From positions 43,972,501-44,036,500 of the forward strand of contig NC_080557.1 of assembly GCF_030253575.1 (NCBI RefSeq): a stretch of DNA of 64,000 nucleotides, in the 5' to 3' direction. The notes beneath the pieces were generated by a model. It worked only from the letters and a program-made list of their open reading frames with translations, had not been told where the DNA came from and ran no database searches. Position numbers and translations under genes: made by a program. This stretch comes from Rhododendron vialii. Its lineage: Eukaryota > Streptophyta > Magnoliopsida > Ericales > Ericaceae. How positions within the stretch are numbered: the first letter of the stretch is position 1; each line of letters opens with the position of its first letter. Shown one piece after another: positions 38,252 through 50,280 of the stretch.

Positions 38252-38911
38252 CTGCATCTTGATTAAAGAAATATATGTTGGCGTTGTTTGATCTTTCTTT
38301 CGAAATAACTCTTTATTTAGTTAAAAAAAAAAAAACCCCCATAGTAACCAGGGTCTAACAACAAACTGACCCGAGCACGCGGGTAGAAGTCGCAATATAG
38401 ACTAAAACTTCCTAAGGTCCTTGATTGTCATACTTCCGCTACGCTTACCCTTTCGCTTTATCGGCAATTAATGTGACATTGTTGTAAGATGAACAAAAGA
38501 TTAATTTTATTGCGGTTAAAGATAAGTACTAATAAATAAATAGATGCTTTCTTTTGTTTTATCTGCAACTAATGTGACATTGCTGTAGGATGAGGAAACG
38601 ATTGATTTTTTTGCAGTAAAAGATAATTCCTAATAGTACATTGAAAGCCCGTTTGCTATTGTCGTTTGCTCTTCTAAGGGTGTCTTTGAACAAACTTTTT
38701 AAAAACATTTTGGTTATTTCACAAAAATTGATTGAGTAAAAGAAAAGTTGTTTGGACTAACTTCTTTGTCTCTTTACGTGATGTTTGGCTGTTTGCTCCC
38801 CCCAAAAGGCCTTTACTTTGAACATAAACAGTTGGATTTTTTGCTTCGTCGAAAAAGTCCAAAAATCCTTCGGAAAAGTTTGTCCAAACTTAGCCTAAAG
38901 ACCGTATGCTT

Positions 38912-38913
<2 letters not shown>
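38252..38913. other. Spacer
   Basis: Unique AT-rich sequence with no gene. Two short related pieces (CAATTAATGTGACATTGTTG near 38464 and CAACTAATGTGACATTGCTG near 38566) suggest an old local duplication of about 100 bp. Confidence 0.4.
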
Positions 38914-38951
<38 letters not shown>

Positions 38952-39118
38952 ATTTTTCTCGTGCACTTCCTTGAAAGGAAGGACAATCTCAACATACAGA
39001 TTTTTCTCGTGCACTTCCTTGAAAGGAAGGACAATCTCAACATACCAGAGAGAGAGAGGGAGAGAGAGAGAGAGATTTCTCGTGCACTTCCTTGAAAGGA
39101 AGGACAATCTCAACATAC
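38914..39118. repeat. (GA)n blocks alternating with three copies of a palindrome-bearing unit
   Basis: TTTCTCGTGCACTTCCTTGA followed by AAGGAAGGACAATCTCAACATAC occurs three times (about 38955, 39003 and 39077). Each unit holds the palindrome CTTCCTTGAAAGGAAG. (GA)n runs precede the first and third copies. Confidence 0.9.
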
Positions 39119-39426
39119 CAAAGAGTTAATGTGATGAACTCTTCCGGGGAAAAAATCAAGCAGTTTAAGGGTGACAACATTGCAATCCCATTTCTCTTGG
39201 CACACCCAACTCTTGCAAAACTAACAGCCAAAACTGCTACTACATACTGCATTTCCTTTTAACTCTGCCAACCTCTAGAACAGACTCAATCATCCCGTCG
39301 AAAAGTGCCACTTATGTGCTACGCAATATTACATCGAGATCCTAGCAGCGACATCTTCATCGCCCAAACAATTTAGTCTACAAGTTTAGAACTAGCGTAT
39401 TGATTTAATAAAGATATCAGTAAGGT

Positions 39427-39875
39427 TCACGCTTCCAGGTCCTTGTTCGAACTCCACACAGGGGCTTTCGTAACAACACCGTCACTTAAGATGCTCGCTC
39501 CATTTTCCACGCTCATTAGCGGATCGGATTCACTTTCCTTTACCTTGGAAGGATTCAAGCAGAGAGACATTAGTAACCCAGATCTTTTAAAACCTATGAC
39601 AAAGTGATATGCCAAGATTAAATAGGTGAGGATGGGAAAGTAGAGTGCATCCCACACTTGAAATCACAAACACTCCATGGCAAATATAGACTCTATCGTC
39701 AAGCGTAAATTGGTTTGTAAAATTAGAAAACTTTTTTCTGGTGTTCTTTTTAAAAAATGGGTTCCTTTAAAAAAGAAAGCTCTTGAAACAAGTTCTGAAA
39801 TTTGTCAACCAGATGGGTTTTCCACAATGTATTCTGGAAATCTAACTCTAAAAACAACCAAACACAGCCTATGAT

Positions 39876-39927
<52 letters not shown>

Positions 39928-42900
39928 CCTTTATTCCATTTATTGAATGATAAGAGGAAACAAATTATGAAAATGCAGGGAAGGGGAAAGCAAAGAAAAT
40001 GAAATACCTGGGACAGTTGGGCTGATGCTTCACTGGCTTTTTGCTGGCTCTCAAGAGTACAGCAATAAGAATAGATTACCATCCCAACAACAGCAATGAG
40101 GATTCCTAGAAGGTTTCGCCAGCTAAATGGGTTGCTCAGTAGAACATAGCCAAAGCCCAAAACCAGGCACGTTTTAAGATGTCCTAAGACCTGATAGGTA
40201 ACTGGAGATGTCTTTCCTATTACCAAAAACGTACTGAAGTTCACGGAGACTGATATCATGCAGGATAGAACAATGAAGGCCTGCAATCAAGACCATAGGA
40301 GAGAAAATTGCATTTTCACTCAAAATTTAAGGGAGAAGGAGGGGGAGGGAGAAAAAATTGAATTCTCACCAGCACTTGAGGGGTATATTTGAAAGCAAAT
40401 ACATTCTGATTTGTCAAAAGCCAATCTACAAAAGGTCCAGTGATGAACAAAGTGATTGCCTGATAGGGACAAGATTGGTAGAGGAGTTGGGTTGAAGAAA
40501 CTTTGAACTTCTTCTGTATGGTATTGGTCATCTAGAAGTAATTAATTAAGGTGTTAAACAGCAAGAGAATATGAAAACGAGAAAATTCATCGTACATCAA
40601 AATCTGACCTATTTTTGCTTAGTTGGCGTTCAAACAAAATGGAGAACAAGCTTCATTTTTTATTTTTTTTTGAAAGGCAAAAATATTTTTATTAATCTTT
40701 GATGATACAAGCTTCATTTTTTAGATAAACTACAATTGTTTAATTTGCTTTATTCCATCACGGGCGTGTGTAAAACAGAAAAAAGGAATCATGCAAAAAA
40801 CCAATATAATGGTAGCTGAGGATACAATCTGGGCAACACAGGTTGTAACTACTGCGAGCAGAGATAAGACAGATCCAAGAACATTTAACTGCAGATCAGT
40901 CACTGTTGCAATCCCGACACCCAAAAGTAGGACACCAAGTGAAAGCTGGATATTCCGACTGTGAACAAATTGATAATGAAGTTTCAGAACACTAAAATTG
41001 TACATCTGAATGTACACATATACGCAAGAAAAAAATTGGGAAAGAAAAAGATCACAGAGACAATTTGAAGTTGCAACGCTGTGAAAACACAGAAGAGCAG
41101 GTATAGCTGGAAAGACGAACAAATTTAAAGAATGATGCACATAGCTTGACAGGCAAGTGTGAGGGATAAAATAATGGTGGAAGACCTAGAGGGTTCCGTA
41201 GCGGATCCATTCACGATTGGGCAAATAAAATCTGGAACAAACGAAATCATGCTCAAAACATTGATAATTTGTGGCACGCGAATGTAAAAAAATTCAACCC
41301 AACTCACCAAGAAAGCATGACAAGCTCATAATTGGCATGGAGCCTTCTGGAGAAGACCACAGGAGCCATTTCTTAATAGGATCAAAGTAAGGCTTAGATA
41401 TCACCGTATCGAGATAATTTGTACATCCTTTCCCTCTGGTGTTCTTTTTGTTTTGTCTTTCTGCTCTTTTTCTGTCTTTTTCTGGAGGTTGATGTCTTTA
41501 ATTTTGTTGTATCTAAATCTTTCACCTAAAGGTTCTGAAATAGTTTCTCCTTCCGACCATGCAGAATGTTCTTAAAAGCTATTATCCTCCCTGATTTGAT
41601 ATTTTGATATGTAAGGTAATAGCAGCCTCACTCGTAGGCTAGTGAGCGTGAACCTGTTTGAAACAGATTTTAAGCCATGGTTACAAACACTTGAGATAGA
41701 CATACTGGAGAAGTCATTGAAAATGTTTAATCTCCACCTTCCCAGTGCAAGCAACTTTAGGTCGTCGACACGATCAATCCAATGATTTTCGTCCTTCTTT
41801 CATTCAATTCGACGAGTTCTCAAGTTTAATATGAACAGAAACTGGATCAACTTAAACACCAGACTAATTGGGCCAAAGTAACATTACTTGATCATGGATT
41901 TAGATTCCATGGTGACTGAACTTCCTTAAATCCAAGCACGGTATGTCACTAACAAAATGGATACAGAACTAGAAAGAAACAACTGTGTTCTCCTGTGGCT
42001 GCACATGCATTCTGAGTAATTACCTCAACAGACAACTTAAAAATTATTTTACATCATGAAGACAAGCATGCTCATTCTTTTCATCATATTTAATTGGTAC
42101 ACGAGATAAGTAAGGAACACAACTGAAAAGAAGCTATAGCCACTAAGATCACTCAATAAAGACTGGTCGTCATTAGTTGCCCAATATAATTGCACTTTAT
42201 GTCGGAAGCACTTCATAGTTTCATACGCTGACGTCATTTGGGACCAACTAATGACAAACAGTTTCAAACCCAAGGATACTCAGTGCTTGGCTTTTAAATA
42301 CAAAAGCCTTCTATAAGAAGAGAAGAAAGAGATAAAACAACACACTTACACGATTAATGTTATGTATAACTTGCCTGAATTTCTTCCTGAAGAAAATAGT
42401 CTCCAAAAGAACCGTAAAGGGAATAATTGCCAGTTTTGTCATCTATAAAGAAAATGAGAGAGAAAACGGTCAGAAATCAAAACTTAAAAACAGAATTTTA
42501 CAAGTTGAACTACCGACTTCAAGGATATGATTGTGACCAGGGTACAATCAAGATTCGAGACAAAATATCTCATGACGACATATCAGTGGTCCTTCAGTAT
42601 CACCAGTCACCACTCAATCAAGAAACAAATGGCTTATGTGATGCAAAACAATATACAGCATGCACGATGCCCTTCCCATATCTAGTAGCACAAACAGTCC
42701 TAGTTGAACAAATACAGTCACCAAAGGAATGAAATGCAACAAATTTATGATTGTTTCCAGCAAATAATTTATGATTTCAAAAAATAATGAGTTTGGAAAC
42801 CAAAATAATTCAAGTTATAACAGCAGTAACACCATTACAGAAGTCAACGGATTAAGTGGTCGGAACAACAATTTCAAACCACACCTGATAGAAACCAACA

Positions 42901-44997
42901 GAGTTGAAACCCAAGCTAAGATTGAGAAGTCCAATGGAAGTCCCATTAAGGATGCCAAAGCCCATCACAGCTCTTGGATCAAAAGGCTTGTGCTCAAACA
43001 ATTTCATCCATAAAGCCGCATGAAGCGAAATAAATGTGACTAGAAGATGCCAGCTCGTCAAAGTTGTAGCTGAAGCAACAAACAAATAAGATACAATGAC
43101 AGAATCAAAACTCAGGTGTAGAGAGCACCCATAAAGTTCAATGCATGTACAACTAAATACTTGCTTAGAAATCATATGGCATTTTAATCACCCTATTCAC
43201 ATCCATCCAACAATCTAAGCCTCATTTGCCAGCCGGGACTCAATGTTAAAGCAACAACAGGTAGGACTCTAGGTCTTTAGCCAAATATGCCTATAGCTTT
43301 GATCACTAAGAGAAAGTGTTCACCTTTTTAACCCCCAATAGTACTGAAGATCAAAGGTGCTGGGCTTCTATGTCAAGAAGCTTTTATATGGTACTGATTT
43401 TAGCGCTCTATAGCATTTTTACCAAACCAAACCAAGCCTTGTGTCCCAATCAATTGGGGTCTGCTAATTTATAAATGTTCGTCTCTCCATCTTTACTATC
43501 TAATCTAGCATAAAAATCAGCTCTATATAGCATTTTTGCTTTCCTTTTTTTGTTTCTTAAATTTTAAAGTAAAAAAACACTTAAACCTGACGAGATGTAT
43601 GCTCAACAATCTATAATCACAGCCCATCCCCTGACTCCAGTCCTAGGGATTGCTAACGCCTTCAATCTGGTCAACGGTGACACTAGTATCCGGACGGTAT
43701 GTTGTGGAATTTAACTTCCTAGTGCATAACATTTAATGGGAAGCGTAAACTTACGTGAAGAAATAGAGCACTACCATTTTCCCACATGGCTTAATGATGG
43801 TAAATAAAGAGATAAATCCCTCACAATGATAGCTATCGTCAATATGCTGCCGGGGAGAACATAATACATGGAAACAGTAATGCCACCATTAAAAGAAGAA
43901 CTTGTGAATCATTTGATCATTCTTATCGAGAGATGGAGGCATCTAATTCTAGCCGATATTAAACTATCTAGGTTGTAAGCAGGGTACGTATAATGTGGTT
44001 GCCCTTTCCCTCGCCTGTTCTTCATCTTCCTGCAGTTCTGGATCAAGTAAGGAGTTGGTCGCTATTAGCTATCAGTCTAGTAGCTTGTGTAGCTAGCCTT
44101 AATCATTCTGTAGCTTGCCCCTACCAAGAAAAAGGGTATTCCTCTGAATCCATGACCATTAATGGGTCAAGTCAGTGCTCTGCAACATGTGGCGTTGCTA
44201 TAAGGTCGCCAGAATGCACAATGCCACTTTAAAAGACAAAGAAAGAGTCACGTCAGGTTAAAAAAGGTCAAATGTGTTCTTTAGCGGGTTCATTTCTTGG
44301 GGGTAAGGTTGCCCGCAAATAGGCAGGAGCCTTACACACTACATGCATCCCTTCTGAACGTATTTGTCTTCAACATTTCCAAACAAAGACATGATCGAAG
44401 TGAGTTCATTCAACTCAACATGGCATTAGAAGGATCAATCTTAGAAAGTAAGGCTACTAAATTGGAGTCCACATCCTACCATCAACCACGCAAGGTTTTT
44501 TTTTTGGTAAGTAACCACACAAGGATAGATATGTCTCTCGTTATAAATTCTCGCTTTCAAACAGAATTTCCCATTGCCCCCTCCTTATTGTGTACCGCAT
44601 AAGATTTCCACGAGGGAAACCTAATTATACACCGATGACCGGAAAATACCAGAATTCCCTTAATTGTCACTGAATGCAATTTTTGTATATATTCTCCCGT
44701 CTCGTGTCAATTAATTGGGAGTTGGGACGTTGTATACATGGGCAATGTAATCGAAGGAATAAACTTGGATCAATCACCAAATTAGTCTCAAACAAACCAA
44801 AACAAAAAAGGAATGTATCAAAGATCACCACAAGCCAATATAAATTTGTAATGCCGAAAATATGGGGCACACTCACCAAAAGTGAAACCAAGGGTGCTAA
44901 TAAGCGCCTTGTTGCAAATCACGATCGACACGGACGAAACCACGGATAAACTCAGTGCCCCAATTGTCCCCAGCTGAAACCGCTGGCCCTCACTCAT
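39427..44997 (-). CDS. UXT: Golgi UDP-xylose transporter
   Basis: There are seven exons: 44997-44877, 43069-42885, 42442-42375, 40958-40826, 40531-40370, 40280-40008 and 39543-39427. They give 352 residues, matching the family length. The protein is a multi-pass nucleotide-sugar transporter of the triose-phosphate translocator superfamily that moves UDP-xylose into the Golgi for hemicellulose synthesis. Recognised blocks are MSEGQRFQLGTIGALSLSVV, FEHKPFDPRAVMGFGILNG, GVGIATVTDLQLN, TNTIQKKFKVSSTQLLYQSC, GKTSPVTYQVLGHLKTCLVL and the end WSSNKDLEA, all close to Arabidopsis UXT1-3 as I remember them. Exon 3 ends in a GC donor (CAG|GCAAGT), so intron 3 is of the GC-AG type. GTG upstream of the ATG is not the start. 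A (GA)n tract and a tiny LINE insertion lie in introns. Confidence 0.96.
39879..39923. repeat. (GA)n microsatellite in UXT intron 6
   Basis: About 22 GA units lie in the last intron. Confidence 0.9.
40663..40706 (-). mobile_element. Ultra-short L1 insertion (44 bp) in UXT intron
   Basis: A 44-bp insert between perfect 17-bp copies of ACAAGCTTCATTTTTTA (40646-40662 and 40707-40723). On the minus strand it reads ATTAATAAAAATATTTTTGC then CTTTC and an A tail, like plant L1 3' ends. Confidence 0.88.
43425..43490. mobile_element. Possible RTE-type LINE 3' tail in UXT intron
   Basis: AACCAAGCCTTGTGTCCCAA followed by TCAATTGGGGTCTGCTAATT closely resembles the plant RTE terminus with its CCCAA...TTGGGGTC hairpin. 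Boundaries are approximate. Confidence 0.55.
44496..44512 (-). mobile_element. Ultra-short LINE-like insertion (17 bp) in UXT intron 1
   Basis: T10 then GGTAAGT lies between AACCACGCAAGG (44484-44495) and AACCACACAAGG (44513-44524), an 11 of 12 match. On the minus strand it reads ACTTACC plus an A tail. Confidence 0.65.
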
Positions 44998-45353
44998 CTT
45001 CACTGTTAATCTAATTCCCCCCGCCTCTCCAATCCCTTCCTCGCAATCTACTCGTTAAAAACCACAACAATTATCAATCAGATACGCCACAATACAAACA
45101 CTGAAAAGGGCAAAGCAAAATGAGAAATTAATCATAGAAAATGCAGAAACAAAAACCTGAAAATGAATCCGAACTGTGCAACGAGAGAGCGCTCAACTGC
45201 AAAAGGCATGCCCGTTAAAAATTGAAATGAGACATGGTAATATAATAATGAAAGGGATTCCCTATAATTCAGCAAATCTTAACCCTAGATCTGCCACTTT
45301 TTTGGAAAATGAAGACATCGTCAGCATATTTCCATTAACGTAGTGTGAGAAAT

Positions 45354-45355
<2 letters not shown>

Positions 45356-45408
<53 letters not shown>

Positions 45409-45449
45409 GAGAGAATCAACGTAGTGTGAGAATGTAGAGAGAGAGAGAA
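45356..45449. repeat. (GA)n tract with duplicated flank in UXT leader region
   Basis: A long GA run with one interruption follows AACGTAGTGTGAGAAATGTA; the flank AACGTAGTGTGAGAATGTA plus a shorter GA run then repeats. It lies upstream of the UXT start codon and reads CT in the transcript. Confidence 0.85.
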
Positions 45450-46217
45450 TCACCTGACGGCAGCAGATCAGGGAAAAATTTATGGAGGAATCCGAAGATT
45501 AGTGGTTGATCTTCTTCTTTATACGTAGAGGGAAATTGACGTTATTGGAAATCCTTGTCGTGTGTTTACGTAGAAGAGGGGGTTAAATTTTTCTATTCAT
45601 GGTTTAATGCAAAACGCAAGAAATTAATGCAAGGATCTGTCTTCAGTGGTTGTGGTTATAATGGAGTATATAGGAGCACTCTTTGTTTGTTTGTTTTTTA
45701 ATAACTCGGTGTGTAAGTCGGTTTACACGCGCTTCGATAAATTATGAGGGCTCAATTTCACCGTTATTTTGCGGGGAGCTTGATTAAAGTTGGAATCAAA
45801 TTCCGTAGATTGGATAAAGAATTGACGACACCTGTAAAGTTTAGCGGAGCAAATTCTAAGTCTCAAGGCCTAACCACCGGCCATCTCCTTGGACTTAGGT
45901 TATAGAGTAATAGTAATTCAGTGGTACGCCCTTGTTTACCGCACATTTCCGTAAACGTACTATACTTTTAGCAAAAGTATTTAGACATCACACACTGTTG
46001 CCTAAGATCACTGAATAGTTTAATTTTTTTACTATATATTAAGACTATCTGGTATGAACTTTCTGATATTGGATACAAAGGGATGTCGGTCCCTTGGATT
46101 TAGCAATTAAAAGACATAATATGGATTTATGAATAAAAAAACAAGTAGAGAAACTGAAGCATAAGAAGAAAATATTTTTTTTGTGTGTGTTCAGTTAAGC
46201 ATTCGTAAAGAACATTT
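45450..46217. other. Spacer between divergent UXT and TRFL genes
   Basis: The left part is the UXT promoter side. No gene is visible. Confidence 0.4.
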
Positions 46218-46460
46218 AGGGTGGGTTCCAGAAACCCAAATAAGAACTTATTTTGTAAGATGACAATTTTAAGCTTAAAAATCATGTGTTTATGTAAATA
46301 ATTTTTCTATCACTATGGATCTTGTTTGATAGATCTCATTGAGATCTTTAATACGGTGCAAAAAAAAAATTAAAAATTTATTTTTCATTTACATTATTTT
46401 TGAGTTTGAAAATGTGAAATAAATACTTATTTTTTAAGAAGATGTTCTGGAACGGAGCCT
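46218..46460. mobile_element. MITE with GTTCC-type ends, copy 1
   Basis: The ends AGGGTGGGTTCCAGAA and TTCTGGAACGGAGCCT are inverted repeats. AATAAGTACTTATTT-like blocks lie near both ends. It is related to the next element. Confidence 0.65.
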
Positions 46461-46869
46461 TAAAATATTTCTGTCGCAGCATGAGGTTATAATGACGATA
46501 CCAAAAGAAATTATTACAAAGGATTTTGATTTTCGCTCTCATTTTTTACTGATGGCGCTCTAATTTGTTTATAAAGTTACCAGTAACTTCACGTTAAAAG
46601 TGGAGCTCAAAAATCAGTTTCCTATACCAAATTGGTCTTATATGAATTCGTGTGTATTTAATGGTTTTTGAGGTGATTTATTCAGAATTTGTATCTAACG
46701 AACAATATTATGTATAAAGTTTTGATAAGACTCCATTATCCTAAACCCTTTTACCTTTCTCTTTTTTTATGTCTTTTCTGAATTTTTGTTAGATTCACAT
46801 TATATTTTTTTAATTAATTAACTATCTCGACGGAAGGAGTTTAAAAAGTAAAAAAATATGACTAAAAGC

Positions 46870-47093
46870 ATTTAGAGGTGTTCCGATTGACCCTTTAAAA
46901 AATAAGTACTTATTTGTGATTTTCAAACATAAAAACAACATGCATACTGAAATAAAAAAATATCCAATACGGATATTGTTTGATAGCAAACCCTGTAAAA
47001 AAAATGAAAATTACGCGTAAGCCCATTATTTATAAGTTTAAAAGTAGGTCTTTATTTTTTAAGCACTTATTTGAAAAAATGGAACGGGGCTTT
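46870..47093. mobile_element. MITE with GTTCC-type ends, copy 2
   Basis: The left end AGAGGTGTTCC...AAAAAATAAGTACTTATT and the right end AAGCACTTATTT...GGAACGGGGCTTT are inverted. End structure and internal blocks resemble the element 400 bp to the left. Confidence 0.65.
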
Positions 47094-47313
47094 AATCTAT
47101 AATGTCATCTTATATGTATGTTTTTTAAACAATAATCCACTTTTTTTATAGATGAATGATTAGTTTTAAAAATTACAACTAAAAGTTCAAAAACAATTCG
47201 GGAAAATAAAAAAAATACCGAAAAAAATTACTACTAGAAAAAAGAGAGTTTAATCGTGTGTTTGTACCCTTCTCTTGCCCGTTAACGATCAAAATTTGTC
47301 GTTTTCAAAACCC

Positions 47314-47340
47314 TAGAGAGAGAGAGAGAGAGAGAGAGAG
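47314..47340. repeat. (GA)n tract in TRFL leader
   Basis: About 13 GA units follow AAAACCCTA, a telo-box sequence, roughly 165 bases upstream of the ATG at 47504. Confidence 0.9.
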
Positions 47341-47503
47341 TGCCGATCGCAAATCGAATACTAGTTGGTAAATTTCTCCCCAAAACACAAACATCAGAAA
47401 GCTCGATTTCGCTTCTGTTCTTCTAAAAATTACGTCTTTTTCCGTTTCACTCCCCAACGAATTAGGGTTTCCATTTGATCCGTCTCAGTTCATGCGTTAA
47501 CCA

Positions 47504-50280
47504 ATGGACGCCGACGTGGCTCGTTGGGTCCTCGAGTACCTCCTCCGTCAACCCCTCGACGACCGCACGCTCAACAACCTCCTTCGCGTCCTCCCTATCC
47601 CCGACGACAACGTCCGTTTTAAGAAGTCAATGCTTCTCCGCAGGATCGAATCAGAGATAATTAGAAAGGGTTCAATCTCGGAGAAGCTTCTTGGGTTTTT
47701 GGAACGCATCGAGGAGCTAGATAACCAAGAGGGGATCGAGACTTGCGATTCGATGAAGCACGCGTATTGTTCGGTGGCTGTGGATTGCACGGTGAGGTTT
47801 CTTGATGAGAGGGAGGAGTATTTCGACGCGGTGAAGAGGATATGGAGGGGTAGGGTTTGGAAGATGGAGAGGTCTGAGAGGGCTGTTGGGTTGGTTTGTG
47901 ATGAGTTGAGAGGTTGGAGGGATGATATTGAGGCGGCGGTGTGGGACCCGAGTGTTTGCGAAAATGTGCGGGTAAAGAGCAGAGGGAATGGTGTTCTGGA
48001 GGCGGTTAGGGTTTATGTTGATGAAGCGTGGAAGAGTGCGGGCCCGTCTTTTCTTGAAGCCGTGGCGGGGACTGTGAGTGAGGATACAATGAGGGAGGTT
48101 TTGGGACAGGGCGGGATAGGTGATCGAGCAGGTGGAGATTCAACTCGGGATTTGATTGTTAATGAGAAGGATAAAGGTGACTTTTTGTGCCAAGTTTGTT
48201 GCTGTATCATGATTGTTATATGGTGTATGAATTTTGAACTGCTTGATGTTACGGGTTTGAATTGCTAGCATTTGTCTCTTTTTGATTCGTAACGCCTAAC
48301 ACTTTGAATATGCGTATATAGATAGATGTCTTGGAATTGTTAGGCTTCAATCTCATTGACATATGACTCAACCCTGTGCCTTCTTCAGAAATTCCAGAGA
48401 TGCATAACCTATTTGTAACTGTATATAGATTGTGTTGTTTGCGGAAATTAGTATGTTGACCATTTGCTTTTACCTTTTGCATTTATGATCTGACATTTGA
48501 CTACCCTTGGATATGAGTAATGTGTTTGTTATGCCCATAATCAAAAGTGATAGTTGGTGCCACATCAGATGGCAAGCGCAAGTGATCAAAGACTATGGTC
48601 AACGGTGCATTTGAGGGTTTTCTTTCTGTGTGTTTATAGCTTCAGTTCGTGTGCTATGATCGCCAGCTTCCTGTCATAGAACAATTGCATATTTGACTAA
48701 GTGTAGCATGATAGCCAACACAGTTGTTCTCCTTATATTATTAGATGACTAGTGTGCTACTCAATCATTTCTCAAACTTATGAGTTTTGCAGTTGTATTG
48801 TGTAATGGAGTATTTTGTTCTTTATTTTAGAATCGCAGAGAGGTGGTGTGTTGCCTAGGCAGAAGCATGTTGTTACGAAACGCTCCAGAGGTGCAACCAT
48901 TGGCACTTCCAGAGGAGTTAAGATCACTGATACAGAAGAACTGGATTTGAGGAAGTTATCTAACTACTACAAGTGTCTACCTTCTCCTGATATTGATAAA
49001 GTAAAAGAAGCACTCAGAACCAGTGTTTCTGAGCTACGAGCAGTGGTGAAAGACCCTCTTCCTGAGGCCTTACGGCTTGCAGAGAATGTGATGTCTTGCA
49101 TGGATGGACAAAACATGAATCAGGAGTCATCAGTTAGAGGACAGAACGGGAAAAATGTAGATGCAGCAAATCCTTCTGTTGGCACGAGTCCTGAAGCTGC
49201 TCTTGCCAATGAGGCTAATTGCGACAATCAACGTTCCGGGCATCAGAATGATGCGCCTAAACCCAGCTTAATGGCACGGAATGGTACTGCCCGCACTTTC
49301 AAGGTAGTTATTTCATGTTTTGTTGTTCTCATCACTTGCATTTTATATAAGCTCAAAGAGTGAAATTTGCTCTCAAATATTGTTTCTTTGTATACAACTC
49401 TATGTTGTGTAGTTCTAGTTACTAGCATGCATAATGTTTGTCATTTTATACGGCCATCATTTGGCTCTATGCACTATGATTGTTCAAGTGGTACTTATCT
49501 CTTCTACTTGTTCAAAATTGCTTGTGTCAACTTTGCAGTGGGATGATTCTATTGACTCCTTACCTGAAGGGTCAGCTGACCATGCAAGTAGACTTCACTT
49601 GCCTACACCAAAGAGAAGGCTTGTTTCTCCTCTGAAAAAGTATGAAACTCCAAAAATATCAACGAGGAGAAAAGTGAAGAAATGGAGTATACTGGAAGAA
49701 GACACTTTAAGGACTGGCGTGCAGAAGTATGTGCTTTTTTCTTTCCTTTTTTGTATTCTGGCAAAGCCTTTCTAGATATGTTTTCTCCGTCCTATGAAAG
49801 AGCCGTCTTATTTAGTTGTTCTTTAGTTTTGGTTTTTGCTTGTCAGATGTTTTACCGAGGTAAAATCGTGTATTTCATCCAAAAAAGATAGAAAGAAAGA
49901 AAGATACATAATCCACATTCTATAGCATCACTTTCGATTTGTGCATGCATGTTTTGAGCCTATAATGCTGCCAGAGTTTTTCCACCAAAAGGGTTGGTCT
50001 CGTATCTTCTGATAGAATTAGCAGATGCATGATGTGTTTAAGAGAAATTTAATTATCTCAACTGATCTGTGTATCTTCCTTCTGAAGGCTTGGTATGGGG
50101 AACTGGAAGGTCATCTTAAATGCGTATCGTGAAATATTTGAAGAAAGAACTGAGGTAAGAATGTTTTGTAGTTACTTGCAGTGACTTACTGTTCTATCCT
50201 TTTTCCTTGTATCATACACGAGAGGTTCTCTTGTTCAGGTTGATTTGAAAGACAAGTGGAGAAATATGACACGCTATTGA
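47504..50280 (+). CDS. TRFL: TRF-like protein with C-terminal telobox-type Myb domain
   Basis: There are five exons: 47504-48176, 48831-49303, 49539-49726, 50088-50154 and 50239-50280. They give 480 residues with consistent phases. The C-terminus is a single Myb domain, KKWSILEEDTLRTGVQKLG then GNWKVILNAYREIFEER and TEVDLKDKWRNMTR. VDLKDKWRN is the telobox signature that reads duplex telomeric repeats. The long N-terminal region is helical and charged and has no named domain I recognise, as in TRFL proteins. The protein stops two residues after the Myb domain, so it lacks the Myb extension that in TRFL family 1 proteins supports telomere binding in vitro. The gene neighbours UXT; Arabidopsis TRFL7 (At1g06910) is near UXT3 (At1g06890) as I recall. 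Nuclear location is inferred. Confidence 0.9.

Noticed and set aside
44991-45003. Longer start for UXT (one frame extends two codons upstream)
   Set aside because: The upstream codon is GTG; family members start at MSEGQRF, which is the ATG at 44997.
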